Of a DNA stretch of 64,000 bases, positions 1-9,496 are shown one piece after another (the stretch's first letter is position 1; every line of letters starts with the position of its first letter). The DNA is from Gelidibacter maritimus (GTDB taxonomy: Bacteria; Bacteroidota; Bacteroidia; Flavobacteriales; Flavobacteriaceae). Both the position numbers and the translations under genes were made by a program. The notes beneath the pieces are model-generated. The model was not told where the DNA came from, made no database searches, and saw only the letters and a program-made list of their open reading frames with translations. The DNA is taken from positions 1 through 64,000 of the forward strand of contig NZ_JACGLT010000015.1 in assembly GCF_014062315.1 (NCBI RefSeq), in the 5' to 3' direction.

Positions 1-38
1 TAGAGTTGGAACCGGTGCGAAGTACCAAGTGCGAACAT
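1..38 (-). CDS. tnpB: IS66 family transposition protein TnpB, 5' fragment cut by window edge
   Basis: The ATG at 36-38 directly follows the TAG of the upstream gene on the minus strand. The first residues read MFALGTSHRFQL, which matches the start of IS66 TnpB proteins (family pattern MF.L..S.R..L). Only about 12 codons are inside the window. In IS66 elements tnpB follows tnpA and precedes the large DDE transposase tnpC, so both would lie left of this window. The identification rests on the short N-terminus plus the gene order. Confidence 0.6.
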   Translation of the reverse strand, partial: MFALGTSHRFQL

Positions 39-305
39 CTATACTGGGATTTCGATCTCGATCCCGTTTTTGCAACGGATCAAAATGGTTCTGCCTTCCT
101 GGACAGGGACGACTTCGATAGGAACGAAATGCGAAGGACCTTTATCGGCCGTTACATCTACAGGCCTCGATAATTTTGATCGCCAATAATGGAATTTGCT
201 CTCCTTGATCCCATGGGCAGAGGCAAACTCTTTTTGGCTCCGACCAGAGTCCCGAAACTCCTTTACCAATTTACGCATCCACAAAGCATTCTCCTTTTTT
301 GTCAT
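39..305 (-). CDS. tnpA: IS66 family accessory protein TnpA-like
   Basis: This 88-residue protein has the form of the small first ORF of IS66 elements. A basic helix-turn-helix region covers roughly residues 9-45 and contains EFRDSGRSQKEFA and KFHYWRSKL. A short linker and a C-terminal beta segment ending in IEIEIPV follow. The family role is DNA binding that assists the downstream transposase. The ATG start is supported by the helix beginning nine residues later. It abuts tnpB with no spacer, the usual IS66 layout. The outer end of the element must lie between 306 and about 375, but I cannot place the terminal inverted repeat because the other end is outside the window. Confidence 0.8.
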   Translation of the reverse strand: MTKKENALWMRKLVKEFRDSGRSQKEFASAHGIKESKFHYWRSKLSRPVDVTADKGPSHFVPIEVVPVQEGRTILIRCKNGIEIEIPV

Positions 306-335
306 AATACATATAGTTTATGCCACCAAAGGTAA

Positions 336-2099
336 AAAGACAGGTCATGTCATAAAAGACGTAGTTGCCCGGATGGATACACTTGGGAAGGTGAGTTTAT
401 TAACGATTTAAAAGATAGAATTAATAATGAAATTGATCAAAGTAATGTAGTTGTATGTCTTTTAGATACTGGTGTCAATAGAACTAATCCTCTTTTAGAA
501 GATTTAATTCCTGCAAGGAATTTGGATTCCATAAATCCAGATTGGACAACAGCTGATTCATACAGGCATGGACATGGAACACCAATGGCGGGTATCATTT
601 TATATGGTGATTTAAATGAACCATTAAGTAATACTGGAATCATTAACATAACAAATAATGTCGAAAGTATAAAAATTATAGACGCTAGTATAGCAAATGA
701 TCCTGATTTATATGGGAAAATTACATTGGAAGCCATTGCAAGCGCAGAAGTAATAAATCCATTTTCAAAAAGAATAGTATGTTTAGCTGTAACAGCACCA
801 GATAATGAATATTTAGGTAGACCTTCTTCTTGGTCTGCTGCTATAGATCAAAAATTATTTGGTACTATAAATGAGAGAAACGATAACACTTTAGTCTTAA
901 TATCTGGTGGTAATTTACCATTAAATGATAGATTAAATTATCCAATATCTAATGAAGAATTTTCCGTTGAAGATCCTGCTCAATCATTTAATGCAATTAC
1001 AGTTGGTTCATTTACAGAGAAAGACAGGTTAGATGTTCAAGAATTCCCTGGAGGAGAGTTACTAGCTCAAAGAGGTCAAATGTCACCGTGTAATTCTACT
1101 TCTTTAAAATGGAATAAAAGATGGCCTCGAAAGCCAGATGTTGTATTTGAAGGTGGAAATGACGGAATATTTAATTCAGGCATTCTAGATCATGATTCAT
1201 TAAAACTTTTGTCAACAGGTGTAGGAGGGGTAGGTAGATCATGGTTAACAACATTTTCCGATACAAGCGCATCAGTTGCTTTGGCTTCAAAATTTGCTTC
1301 TGAATTATATCAAATGTATCCAAATTATAAGCCAGAGACAATAAGGGCTTTAATGATACATTCAGCTGAATGGAGTAGTGTGTTACTAAATAATTCAAAT
1401 ATTAGTGGCTTAAGTTCAGATGAAAAATGGAATCTTATGTCTAAAATTGGCTATGGAATTCCAAATTTGAGCAAAGCCAAGTATAGTGCTGAAAATTCTT
1501 TGACTATGATAGCAGAGAGGTCTTTAAGGCCTTATAAATATGAGCAAAGTAGGGCTAAAACAAATGAGTTTCATCTATTTGATTTGCCTTGGCCTAGTGA
1601 CATATTAACTGATTTAGCAGAAACGAATGTTAAATTAAAAATAACATTGTCATATTTTATTGAACCAAATCCTGGAAATAGAAGATACGCAAGTGATCAA
1701 TCATATAAATCACATGGTTTGAGATTTAAAATGATAGATAGAAATGAAAGTTTAAAAATGTTTAAAGCTAGAGTAAGTAGAACTCTCAGAGAAGAACAAG
1801 ATGAATATGTGCAAGAAGGTAGTGAAAATTGGTTATTAGGTAGTCAAGTTAGAGATAAAGGAAGTATTCATAAGGACTTATGGGAAGGTTCAGCTGCAGA
1901 TTTAGCATTAAGAAATAAGATTGCTATCTATCCTGTAGGGGGTTGGTGGAAAAGCCGAAAAAAGCTTATGAGATATAACTCCGATGTTAACTATAGCTTA
2001 ATAGTTTCTATTGAAACGGAGTCTACTGAAGTTGATATTTACAATAACGTTTTAGCTCAAATTCCTGTTCCGGCTAGTGTTCTAATATCAAATGAATAG
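336..2099 (+). pseudogene. Subtilisin-like (S8) serine protease, 5' end removed by IS66 element
   Basis: The frame is open from 336 to the TAG at 2097-2099 (587 codons). The catalytic triad is complete. Asp is at 465 in LLDTG, His at 573 in HGHGTPMAG, Ser at 1266 in DTSAS, and the oxyanion Asn at 912 in SGGN. The frame has no ATG before the Asp motif, and the TTG at 522 would cut the Asp away. The protein therefore lost its N-terminal part when the IS66 end arrived at about 306-375. The C-terminal 250 residues after the Ser look like the non-catalytic domain of large intracellular subtilases. From memory, such subtilases are often encoded next to an AAA ATPase in two-gene anti-phage modules. 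That partner is not visible here. It is either non-functional or expressed as a fusion from the IS side. Confidence 0.75.
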
Positions 2100-2186
2100 A
2101 TAGTTCTTAAATATAATATGCAGTCTTGATTTTTTTGTTTATTTTTTTATTAAGAAAAAAAGAAGTGAATATTCAATTCGTAATCA

Positions 2187-2642
2187 CTATTTTTTATCTA
2201 AAAGATAACAATCAAAAAAAACATCATTATTGAAAACTCCCATTTCAAATGCTTGTTCACAAATCGCCAATTTAGTTTCTGAGTCAAAATCTGTTTGGTT
2301 CATTCTTTCTGCTTCCGAAATGTAATCTACCCACATTCGTAAATCAATTATATCTTGATTTTCGTATAGAATTTTTGCTATTTTCAAATCAGTCTCAGAA
2401 GTTTTAATCAAAACTGTCCACTTTTCAAATCCAGCCATTTTGGATATGACATGTTGAGCCTTCATTAGAGTAAAATCTTCTTCATCAAGATTGTAATCGT
2501 AAATAACTAATTCGATATCGAAATTCTTTGGCTCATATTCATATGACAATTCACCAAATTCATTGTTAAAGACAAGTTTTCCAGTTTTAAAATCTCTGTG
2601 TAAGTTTTTAGATTGAAGTTTAAAGAAATCAATAGTATTCAT
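2187..2642 (-). CDS. Hypothetical acidic protein, 151 aa
   Basis: I do not recognise this protein. It is soluble, acidic and rich in Asp, Glu and aromatic residues, with no signal peptide, transmembrane segment or cysteine-rich motif except a C-terminal FFDCYLLDKK. The start is an ATG at 2640-2642. Just upstream (2644-2668) an imperfect inverted repeat pairs CTTTG with CAAAG around a TTC loop and could affect initiation. The gene stands alone between the IS-disrupted protease and a 500-bp gap, in AT-rich accessory DNA. The coding frame is clean and codon use looks normal, so it is probably real. Confidence 0.6.
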   Translation of the reverse strand: MNTIDFFKLQSKNLHRDFKTGKLVFNNEFGELSYEYEPKNFDIELVIYDYNLDEEDFTLMKAQHVISKMAGFEKWTVLIKTSETDLKIAKILYENQDIIDLRMWVDYISEAERMNQTDFDSETKLAICEQAFEMGVFNNDVFFDCYLLDKK

Positions 2643-2875
2643 AATATAATCCTTTGTTCCAAAGATTATTATCCAAGAGGTTGTGCATTCGTATACTTTT
2701 TTTGGGATAATAAGCCTTGAGGGTTTATATTATCAATTATGGTGGATGAAATCTTTGCACGAATGAGCAGGCATACCATAAACACCTTTTCAAATTTAAA
2801 CATTTTGTTTTAATTATTACCAGACAGAATATTTTTTTATTTACAAAATAGAACAAGTGTATAGAAATTTGCTAA

Positions 2876-2911
2876 CAAAGAAATTTTATACTCTCGTGGC
2901 GAATTTCTTTG
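2876..2911. repeat. Perfect 10-bp inverted repeat
   Basis: CAAAGAAATT (2876-2885) and AATTTCTTTG (2902-2911) are exact reverse complements around a 16-nt loop. No T-run follows, so it is not an obvious terminator. It could be an operator or a remnant of a mobile-element end. Confidence 0.5.
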
Positions 2912-3052
2912 AATGAAACACTAATGTAATACAGTTGTAAAATGGCCTATGATATTCAAATTATGAACAAGGCGTAGGAACCCACAATTTACTTGAACAT
3001 AATCATTAACGATATAAAACACACAGATGTTATTATATCTATGATTATGTCA

Positions 3053-3075
3053 AATAGCGCCGAAATGGCGCTATT
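3053..3075 (-). terminator. Hairpin downstream of the DUF4251 gene, possible terminator
   Basis: AATAGCGCC (3053-3061) pairs perfectly with GGCGCTATT (3067-3075) around GAAAT. It is GC-rich in an AT-rich gap and lies about 75 bp past the stop of the minus-strand DUF4251 gene. The T-run after the stem is short, so terminator function is plausible but not certain. Confidence 0.45.
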
Positions 3076-3097
3076 GCGTAAATTGTTGTTTAATGTC

Positions 3098-3128
<31 letters not shown>

Positions 3129-3149
3129 CCGAAGTATAGAAATCACCAA

Positions 3150-3719
3150 CTATTCCATAGCCTCTTCCAATCTAGTCACTTTTCCGTTATATTGAATAGA
3201 GCTACGATTTGTAGACTGTACTCTGATGGTACTTCTGTTATTTGGATATAAGGTAATCATCATATCGTAATTTTCGTTACCTCTGTACTTGTCCGATATT
3301 TTAAAACGTATCTCTGCGGTGTGTTTCTGGTCATTATACTTTACTTTATAATCTTCCGGGATGTCATCGAATTCAATTCCCGTGTGATTTCCTCCGTAGC
3401 CGCCACCAAAATTCTGTTCACCAAAAAATGGCAAATTGCCACGAATACTGTCGCCCTTAACAACCAATCTATTGCTATTTGAAGTGATATCGATATGGCT
3501 CGCGTTACTTCCTGGACCTAAAATATTCGAATTCGCGACCTTGCTAAATGCCGCTGAAGCTCTTGGCATCGCACTTGTAGAAATAATCTCAAAGGATTTT
3601 GAAGCTACTAATTCCTGAAGTTGTTGATAATCTTGACTATCCTGTTCTGTAAACTCCTTACTGGAACTGCAACCCATAACACATATAAAAATAATGCTAG
3701 ATACAAGTAAGTTTTTCAT
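3150..3719 (-). CDS. DUF4251 domain lipoprotein
   Basis: This 189-residue protein starts with a lipoprotein signal peptide. A hydrophobic core follows a Lys near the N-terminus and ends at VMGCSSS, so Cys16 would be lipidated. The rest fits the DUF4251 family common in Bacteroidota. It has a segment around residues 35-60 with SFEIISTSAMPRAS, a glycine-rich part with FGGGYGGNHTGIEF, and a C-terminal beta-rich region ending near YNGKVTRL. The function of the family is unknown. Location is probably the periplasmic face of a membrane. It appears monocistronic, with a candidate terminator hairpin at 3053-3075. Confidence 0.85.
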   Translation of the reverse strand: MKNLLVSSIIFICVMGCSSSKEFTEQDSQDYQQLQELVASKSFEIISTSAMPRASAAFSKVANSNILGPGSNASHIDITSNSNRLVVKGDSIRGNLPFFGEQNFGGGYGGNHTGIEFDDIPEDYKVKYNDQKHTAEIRFKISDKYRGNENYDMMITLYPNNRSTIRVQSTNRSSIQYNGKVTRLEEAME

Positions 3720-3804
3720 AGTTATGAAGTTACAAAAAATTCAAATGCGAATTAACTATAATTGAATAAAATCAGAGATATTCATCCTAAATTAACGTTT
3801 CCTA

Positions 3805-4842
3805 TGCTCCATATTCTCCATGCATCTCAGTAAAAACACCGCGGATCTCTGTGGAATAAATCAATGTTATTCGGCTGATAAGATAGTTAGACTTCAATAC
3901 AATAATCGGTGAGAATCGGCGCAATCTGTGTAAAAAAATCAGCGCCACTCACCATAATCGGTCAGGTCTGAGTTCTAAAATTCCCTTTATATCTCCGTGA
4001 AACCTCCGCGTATCTCTGTGGAATATTTCTCGCAGAGACGCAAAGTATTTGAGAAGGTCTGTGGTAATCCGTGCAATCTGTGTGAAGAAATCAAAGTCAT
4101 CCGGCTGATAAGATAGTTATACTTCAATACAATAATCGGTGAGAATCGGTGAAATCTGTGTAAAAAAAATCAGCGTCACCCACCAGAACCGGTCAGGTCT
4201 GTGTTCTAAAATTCTCTGTGTATCTCCGTGAAACCTCCGCGAATCTCTGTGGAAAATTTCTCGCAGAGACGCAAAGTATTTGAGAAGGTCTGTGATAATC
4301 CGTGCAATCTGTGTGAAGAATTCAAAGACATCCGGATGATAAGATAATTATACTTCATTACAGTAATCGGTGAGATTCGGTGAAATCTGTGTAAAAAAAA
4401 TCAGCGTCACCCACCAGAATCGGTCAGGTCCATGTTTTATAATTCTCTGTGTATCTCCGTGAAACCTCCTCTAATCTCTGTGGAATATCTCACGCAAAGT
4501 CGCTGAGTCGCAGAGACGCAAAGTATTCATGAAAATGTGTCGTCTACATTTTATAATTCTCTGTGCATCTCCGTGAAACCTCCGCGAATCTCTGTGGAAT
4601 ATCTCACGCAGAGACGCAAAGTATTTGAGAAGTTCTGTGGTAATCCGTGCAATCTGTGTGAAGAAATCAAAGTCATCCGGCTGATAAGATAGTTATACTT
4701 CAATACAATAATCCGTGAGAATCGGTGAAATCTGTGTAAAAAAAATCAGCGTCACCCAACCAGTACCGGTCAGATCTGTGTTCTAAAATTCTCTGTGTAT
4801 CTCCGTGAAACCTCCGCGAATCTCTGTGGAATAACGCCCTTT
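3805..4842. repeat. Array of about 230-bp degenerate intergenic repeats
   Basis: The gap between the DUF4251 gene and the metalloprotease is filled by a tandem repeat. The marker CCGGCTGATA (or close variants) occurs at 3871, 4101, 4332 and 4677, giving spacings of 230, 231 and 345 bp. The last interval carries an extra half unit. Each unit contains the phrases AATCTGTGTGAAGAAATC, GGTGAAATCTGTG, ATCTCCGTGAAACCTCCGCG and CGCAGAGACGCAAAGTATTTG. These are intergenic repeat motifs common in this phylum. No reading frame runs through the array. It stops just before the stop codon of the metalloprotease. Confidence 0.85.
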
Positions 4843-7314
4843 TTATTTAGGATCCAAAATCAAGTCAATTCGCTTCACCGCATCTTGGTAATGATATTTC
4901 GTTTCGGTGTTGGCAGCCGTGTTCTTGCGACTGTTCAATTGGGTTTTTAGTGTATTTAATTCGCCTCTTACCAAAGCCCTCACGTCAGATTGATTCACAT
5001 TATAAGCTTTAACCCCACGTCCTGGTTTCAATTCGTCAGTCATTAAATACGCCATCCGGTCAATATAGGCACGTTGTAAATTTCTTCGATACACATCTAC
5101 CGCTTGGTTGCTGTTGAGTTCTTTCCAAATGCCTTTGCGCAAATCCTGGAGCATTTCCAATGCCGAATAATTGTCTTTGCTGATGGCTGTGCCGTCAATT
5201 AATCTGCCCAAGACTTCAAAATCAAGAATGCTGTTCAAATGTCTTGCTTGAGCATTTCTAAAGGTTTCGGTATAGCCAGCGTGGTCAATATTTCGCAGAA
5301 TTTTAAAATTGACCATCCAAGTTGGCGTTGAAAAAGTGTTTTCCTGTAGCCATGCCATTGCGGCTTTCTGATCGGCTTTTGACGCTGGCGTATATATCAC
5401 ACCGCCTTGGTTAGGTTTTTTTGTGTCTTCATAGACGCCACCAATATGCGTGGTCACATGACCCATATAACGGTTCCAAACACTTAGCAACTCCCCTTGC
5501 AATTCCCTTAAATCATCATAATCGTTGGTTATGTCGCTGGTCCATTCTGGTAAATGTTCTGCCACATACTTTAGGTTTTTAAGTCCGTAGGTACTGGCTT
5601 TTATTGAGTTGTTTCCAATATCTTCAGTTTGAGAGGACGGATCAAAACGACTGCTCTGCTTCCCGTATTTATACCGTGGATCATCGGCTTTATCCATTAC
5701 CCACTGGTCCAAAGTTGGGGTCTCCCCTTCTGTGGTTGCCCCCGGAATCCATCGGTAGCCCCAATTGGTGACATAATGGTCGTAAGGCCCAATCTGACGG
5801 ACAAATCGGATGTTTTCATCTCCGGGTTGTGCAATATAATTGTATCGGGCATAATCCATGATACTTGCGGCAATCCCATGTTCCTGAGTAAACGCGCCGT
5901 TTCGATAGCTTTCCACATCATAGGCATGACTGGCGGCCATATTGTGTGGGAATCCTAAGGCGTGACCCACTTCATGGGCAATCACCATACGCATCATCTC
6001 TCCTATTTCTTCATCGCTAGTCTCCAAAGTTCGTGCTGAAGGATTGGCGGCGCCAGTTTCAAGCATGTATCGGTTTCTATAAGAACGCAAATGGTTGTGG
6101 TACCAGATGATGTCACTTTCAATAATTTCTCCCGTACGCGGATCTGAGACACTTGGTCCCACGGCATTTCGTGTGGTGCTCGCCACGTAACGCACTACGG
6201 AATACCGAATATCCTCCGGACTGAAATCAGGGTCTTCGGCGTAGGTTGGTGGGTCTTTCGCGATAATAGCATTTTTAAATCCGGCAGTCTCAAATGGTTT
6301 CTGCCATTCTTCAATACCCTGCTTGATGTATTTGCGAAGTTTCTCAGGCGTAGCAGGATCTAAGTAATACACGATCGGTTTGATTGGTTCTACCAATTCT
6401 CCCCTCCTATAGGCTTCAGGATCTTTAGGCTCCAAACGCCAGCGACGGATGTATGTTTTTTCATCTGATTTTAATGCTTCACTACTATAATCATATTGGC
6501 TGACCGTAAAAAATCCAACGCGCGGATCAGCAAGACGTGGCTGCATGGGTGTGGTTGGCAACAAAACCATGGATTGGTTCATCTGTAAACTGATGGTTTC
6601 CGTAGCTGGAAGCATAGGCGGTTTTGATGCGTTATAGGTAAAATCCTGAATGATTTCGATATTTAATGGGAAGCTTTTTGCCGAGGTGATAAAACTACGG
6701 GAATTGTCTAAATTACGGACTTTGTAAGTGTCACGAAGTCTGCTGGATAAGCCACTAATGGCCTTGACATCACTGGTGTAGAATTTGGTGACATCAATAA
6801 CCACAGCCGATGAATCTTTACTAATCGTTTCAATATCAAAAGCATATAAAACCGGCTCATAATTGTTGGCCTTTACAGAAATGTTAATTGGTAAACTGTC
6901 ATTGGCAACAGCATTATAAGATTTGACCTTGATCAATATTTTGTCCTGAAAACGTTCCCAAGTAATTAATTGCTCATTGGCTTTTGACCCCGCATTCATG
7001 TAACCTCCACCCAAATTGGACGGTAATTTTGACATACGGCTCACCAAAAGCATATCTTTATTTAATAAGCTATCTTGAATCTCAAAAAAGTATTTGTCTT
7101 TTATTTTATGAATCTTGAAGAGCCCTTCATCAGTAACGGCGTCCTTGGTAATTACCTTGTCGTAAGGCTTGATGGCCTCTTCCTTCTTCTTTTCTGGAGC
7201 AGGGGCTTCTACCTTATTCTTTCCTTTTTTAGTGTTTCTTTTAGAATGTGCATTTACATTCAGCGGATTGAGAAGTCCCCCAATTAGCAGTGCTATAAGA
7301 CCTAAGTTCTTCAT
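4843..7314 (-). CDS. Secreted zinc-dependent metalloprotease (DUF5117/DUF5118/DUF4953 type)
   Basis: This 823-residue protein has a signal peptide (residues 1-23, ending VNAHS) followed by a Lys/Glu/Pro linker to about residue 45. The middle part resembles the DUF5118 and DUF5117 domains that precede the peptidase in this family. The catalytic site is a metzincin motif HEVGHALGFPH: His447, Glu448, His451 and His457. A Met-turn sits at Met486 in SIMDYA. The C-terminal third corresponds to DUF4953. It should be an exported zinc endopeptidase. Substrates are unknown. Length is usual for the family. It stands alone, with repeat arrays on both sides. Confidence 0.9.
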   Translation of the reverse strand: MKNLGLIALLIGGLLNPLNVNAHSKRNTKKGKNKVEAPAPEKKKEEAIKPYDKVITKDAVTDEGLFKIHKIKDKYFFEIQDSLLNKDMLLVSRMSKLPSNLGGGYMNAGSKANEQLITWERFQDKILIKVKSYNAVANDSLPINISVKANNYEPVLYAFDIETISKDSSAVVIDVTKFYTSDVKAISGLSSRLRDTYKVRNLDNSRSFITSAKSFPLNIEIIQDFTYNASKPPMLPATETISLQMNQSMVLLPTTPMQPRLADPRVGFFTVSQYDYSSEALKSDEKTYIRRWRLEPKDPEAYRRGELVEPIKPIVYYLDPATPEKLRKYIKQGIEEWQKPFETAGFKNAIIAKDPPTYAEDPDFSPEDIRYSVVRYVASTTRNAVGPSVSDPRTGEIIESDIIWYHNHLRSYRNRYMLETGAANPSARTLETSDEEIGEMMRMVIAHEVGHALGFPHNMAASHAYDVESYRNGAFTQEHGIAASIMDYARYNYIAQPGDENIRFVRQIGPYDHYVTNWGYRWIPGATTEGETPTLDQWVMDKADDPRYKYGKQSSRFDPSSQTEDIGNNSIKASTYGLKNLKYVAEHLPEWTSDITNDYDDLRELQGELLSVWNRYMGHVTTHIGGVYEDTKKPNQGGVIYTPASKADQKAAMAWLQENTFSTPTWMVNFKILRNIDHAGYTETFRNAQARHLNSILDFEVLGRLIDGTAISKDNYSALEMLQDLRKGIWKELNSNQAVDVYRRNLQRAYIDRMAYLMTDELKPGRGVKAYNVNQSDVRALVRGELNTLKTQLNSRKNTAANTETKYHYQDAVKRIDLILDPK

Positions 7315-7419
7315 TGAGTTGATTCGTTTAGTTAAGATTTATAAAGATAGAAATAAGTTTTTAATTCTGGTGGGTTTTTCTCACAGAGACAAGGAGTCGT
7401 GGAAATGAATACAATCAAA

Positions 7420-7805
7420 ACAAAAGCACCAATTAAGAAATTTTCTGTCAGCCAACAAGCAGGCAAATTCCAGTAAATTGTCTGTGTAATCTGTGTAAAA
7501 AAACAGCGTCAACCGCCTGATAAGATAGATAAACTCTATACGATAATCTGTGAGAATCAGTGAAATCCGTGTCTAAAACATCAGGGTTTCCAACTTCTAT
7601 CTACATCGCAGATACGGAAAGTATTTGAGACGAATTATTACATTTAAAAAGCACCAAATAAGAAGTTTCCTGTCAGCCGACAAGCAGGCAAATTCCAATA
7701 AAATGATCTATGGAAATCTGTGTGAAAAACTCAGTATCATCCGCCTGATAAAATAGATAAACTCTATACGATAATCGGTGAGAATCTGTGTAATCCGTGT
7801 CTAAA
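7420..7805. repeat. Second array of the about 230-bp intergenic repeat
   Basis: Two units of the same repeat family as at 3805-4842 lie upstream of the metalloprotease. The marker CCGCCTGATA occurs at 7513 and 7741 (spacing 228), and GCACCAA begins at 7426 and 7651 (spacing 225). The units share GTCAGCC.ACAAGCAGGC and ATAATC.GTGAGAATC. They fill most of the 512-bp gap at 7315-7826, and no coding frame is present. Confidence 0.8.
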
Positions 7806-7826
7806 AATCAGCGAAGAACTGCTAAA

Positions 7827-9383
7827 TTAATCCTCAGGCGGATGCCCATGAATTTCTTCATAAATGGTATCGAAGTTTTCTCTGATATGCGCACGGAGTT
7901 TCATGCGGTAATCATCATGCAACCATTTGACAAAGTTGAAGGTACTTCTACTGATGCATTGTGTGTAGCGCTCCAAACGGTGGTTGATATCATCCTCCAA
8001 CAACTTCATTAAAGCCAAGGCATCATAAACATCTTCACTGTTTTCAACACATATTTTTGTGTGATGTGCAATGGACTGCTCCAAAAGCACTTTAGAAGAA
8101 TCGCCTCTATTTACCGAATCGGTATAAGCTTGTTTCATATCAAAATACACCTCTTCCGAATTGGCAAATTCCTGGCGTAAATCTTCAGGCATCTCATATC
8201 TGAAATTGGCTTCAATATCATCATCGTTGACAATACTGTCCAGATAATAATTTGGTGATCCGAAGATCTTCTGCCAATTAATATCAGCGCCCCACGGACC
8301 AAAACGGTGCATGTTGTTACCCAAGTCGATAATCTTGAAAACCTCTTTTCCAGGGTAAATTCGCGATCCACGACCAACCATTTGATAATATAGCGCCAAG
8401 GATTTTGTGGCACGGTTAAGAATAATGGTTTCTACAGAAGGCTCATCAAAACCGGTCGTCAAGATACTCACCGAAGTTAAAATAGCATTTGGTGTTTCCT
8501 TGAACCATTTCAGAATCATTTTCCGCTCTTTTTTCGTTGCGGTATTATCTAAGTGTGCAATGGTGTAACCAGCGCGCTTAAAGGTGTCGTAGACGTGTAA
8601 GGAGGTGTTGATCCCGTTATTAAAGATCAGGGTTTTCTTGTTCAGTGAGTGTTGCTCATAGGCATACACCACTTTTTTCAACATGTCTGTATTCGTGTAT
8701 AGATCTTCTGAGGACTTAACGGTATAATCGCCGTTTGAGCCAACTTCCAAGGAGGTCAATCCCACGTTGTATTGATAGGTTTCCGCTCTTGAGAGGAAAT
8801 TGTTTTCAATCAGCTGTTCAATGGTCTCACCCGTGATCAGCTCATTATAATTATCCTTCATTGGTAAATCCTTATTGGAGCTCAATGGTGTTGCCGTTAC
8901 ACCAAGAATAAAGGAGTTTTCAAAATACTTAAACAGCTTGGTGAACGAATTGTAATGCGCCTCATCAATAATGACCAATCCTACATCTGATATGTCCAAC
9001 ATATCCTCTTGCAATCGATTGTTCAAGGTTTCCACCATCGCCACAAAACAGCTGTAATTTGCCTGATCATCTAAGTTGGCTTTACTATCCACCACTTTAT
9101 TGGTCACGTTGAATTCCGTCAGCATCTTGGACGTCTGTTTCAGCAATTCAATCCTGTGGGTTAAAATCACTACTTTCTTATCGTGATTTTTCAAATATTG
9201 CCTCACAAATTCTGAAAAAATCACCGTTTTACCACCACCAGTCGGTAATTGATAGAGCAAGTGGTAATCGGAAGGCGCCTCATCAAAAGCTTTAAACACC
9301 TTGTCAATGGCATTCTTTTGATAATTATATAAATCTTTCTCGGTTTGGCGTTCTAAATTTTGTGAAACTGTTTTTACAGACAT
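7827..9383 (-). CDS. DEAD/DEAH-box superfamily 2 helicase (copy 1)
   Basis: This is an ATP-dependent nucleic-acid helicase of the SSL2/type III restriction-subunit kind, without a visible nuclease domain. Numbered from the ATG at 9383 it has 518 residues. Walker A is QLPTGGGKT (45-53), motif II is DEAH (140-143), motif III is GVTATPLSS, motif V is ILTTGFDEPSVE, and motif VI is QMVGRGSR. The C-terminal 130 residues are helical with no known fold. A longer frame opens at 9455, but the paralogue at 15741-17255 begins with MSETLERL at the matching place, which supports 9383. It is divergent from the DUF1853 gene. The substrate is unknown. Confidence 0.85.
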   Translation of the reverse strand: MSVKTVSQNLERQTEKDLYNYQKNAIDKVFKAFDEAPSDYHLLYQLPTGGGKTVIFSEFVRQYLKNHDKKVVILTHRIELLKQTSKMLTEFNVTNKVVDSKANLDDQANYSCFVAMVETLNNRLQEDMLDISDVGLVIIDEAHYNSFTKLFKYFENSFILGVTATPLSSNKDLPMKDNYNELITGETIEQLIENNFLSRAETYQYNVGLTSLEVGSNGDYTVKSSEDLYTNTDMLKKVVYAYEQHSLNKKTLIFNNGINTSLHVYDTFKRAGYTIAHLDNTATKKERKMILKWFKETPNAILTSVSILTTGFDEPSVETIILNRATKSLALYYQMVGRGSRIYPGKEVFKIIDLGNNMHRFGPWGADINWQKIFGSPNYYLDSIVNDDDIEANFRYEMPEDLRQEFANSEEVYFDMKQAYTDSVNRGDSSKVLLEQSIAHHTKICVENSEDVYDALALMKLLEDDINHRLERYTQCISRSTFNFVKWLHDDYRMKLRAHIRENFDTIYEEIHGHPPED

Positions 9384-9496
9384 TTCGTATGTTGAGCTTA
9401 GTGTTAGGATGTTATAAGAAGCTGCAAAGATATGAGTATTAGCACGGTCTTCCAATTATATGTAGAAAAGAAATTTGTAATTTGGCCTTTAAAGCT

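Larger units (their letters stand above)
1..375 (-). mobile_element. Partial IS66-family insertion sequence (upstream end)
   Basis: This stretch holds the upstream end of an IS66-like element: tnpA, the start of tnpB, and a short leader at 306 to about 375. The right boundary is estimated. The protease reading frame to its right looks native from about 375 onward, whereas residues encoded at 336-371 (KDRSCHKRRSCP) do not resemble a subtilase. The element has replaced the 5' end of that gene. No target duplication can be checked. Confidence 0.6.

Noticed and set aside
3805-4842. Regular repeats that might be a CRISPR array
   Set aside because: The unit is about 230 bp, repeats are degenerate and adjoining without unique spacers, and no cas gene is present.
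7827-9455. Longer helicase with 24 extra N-terminal residues
   Set aside because: The paralogue begins at the position of the internal ATG (9383), and the extension has no domain character.
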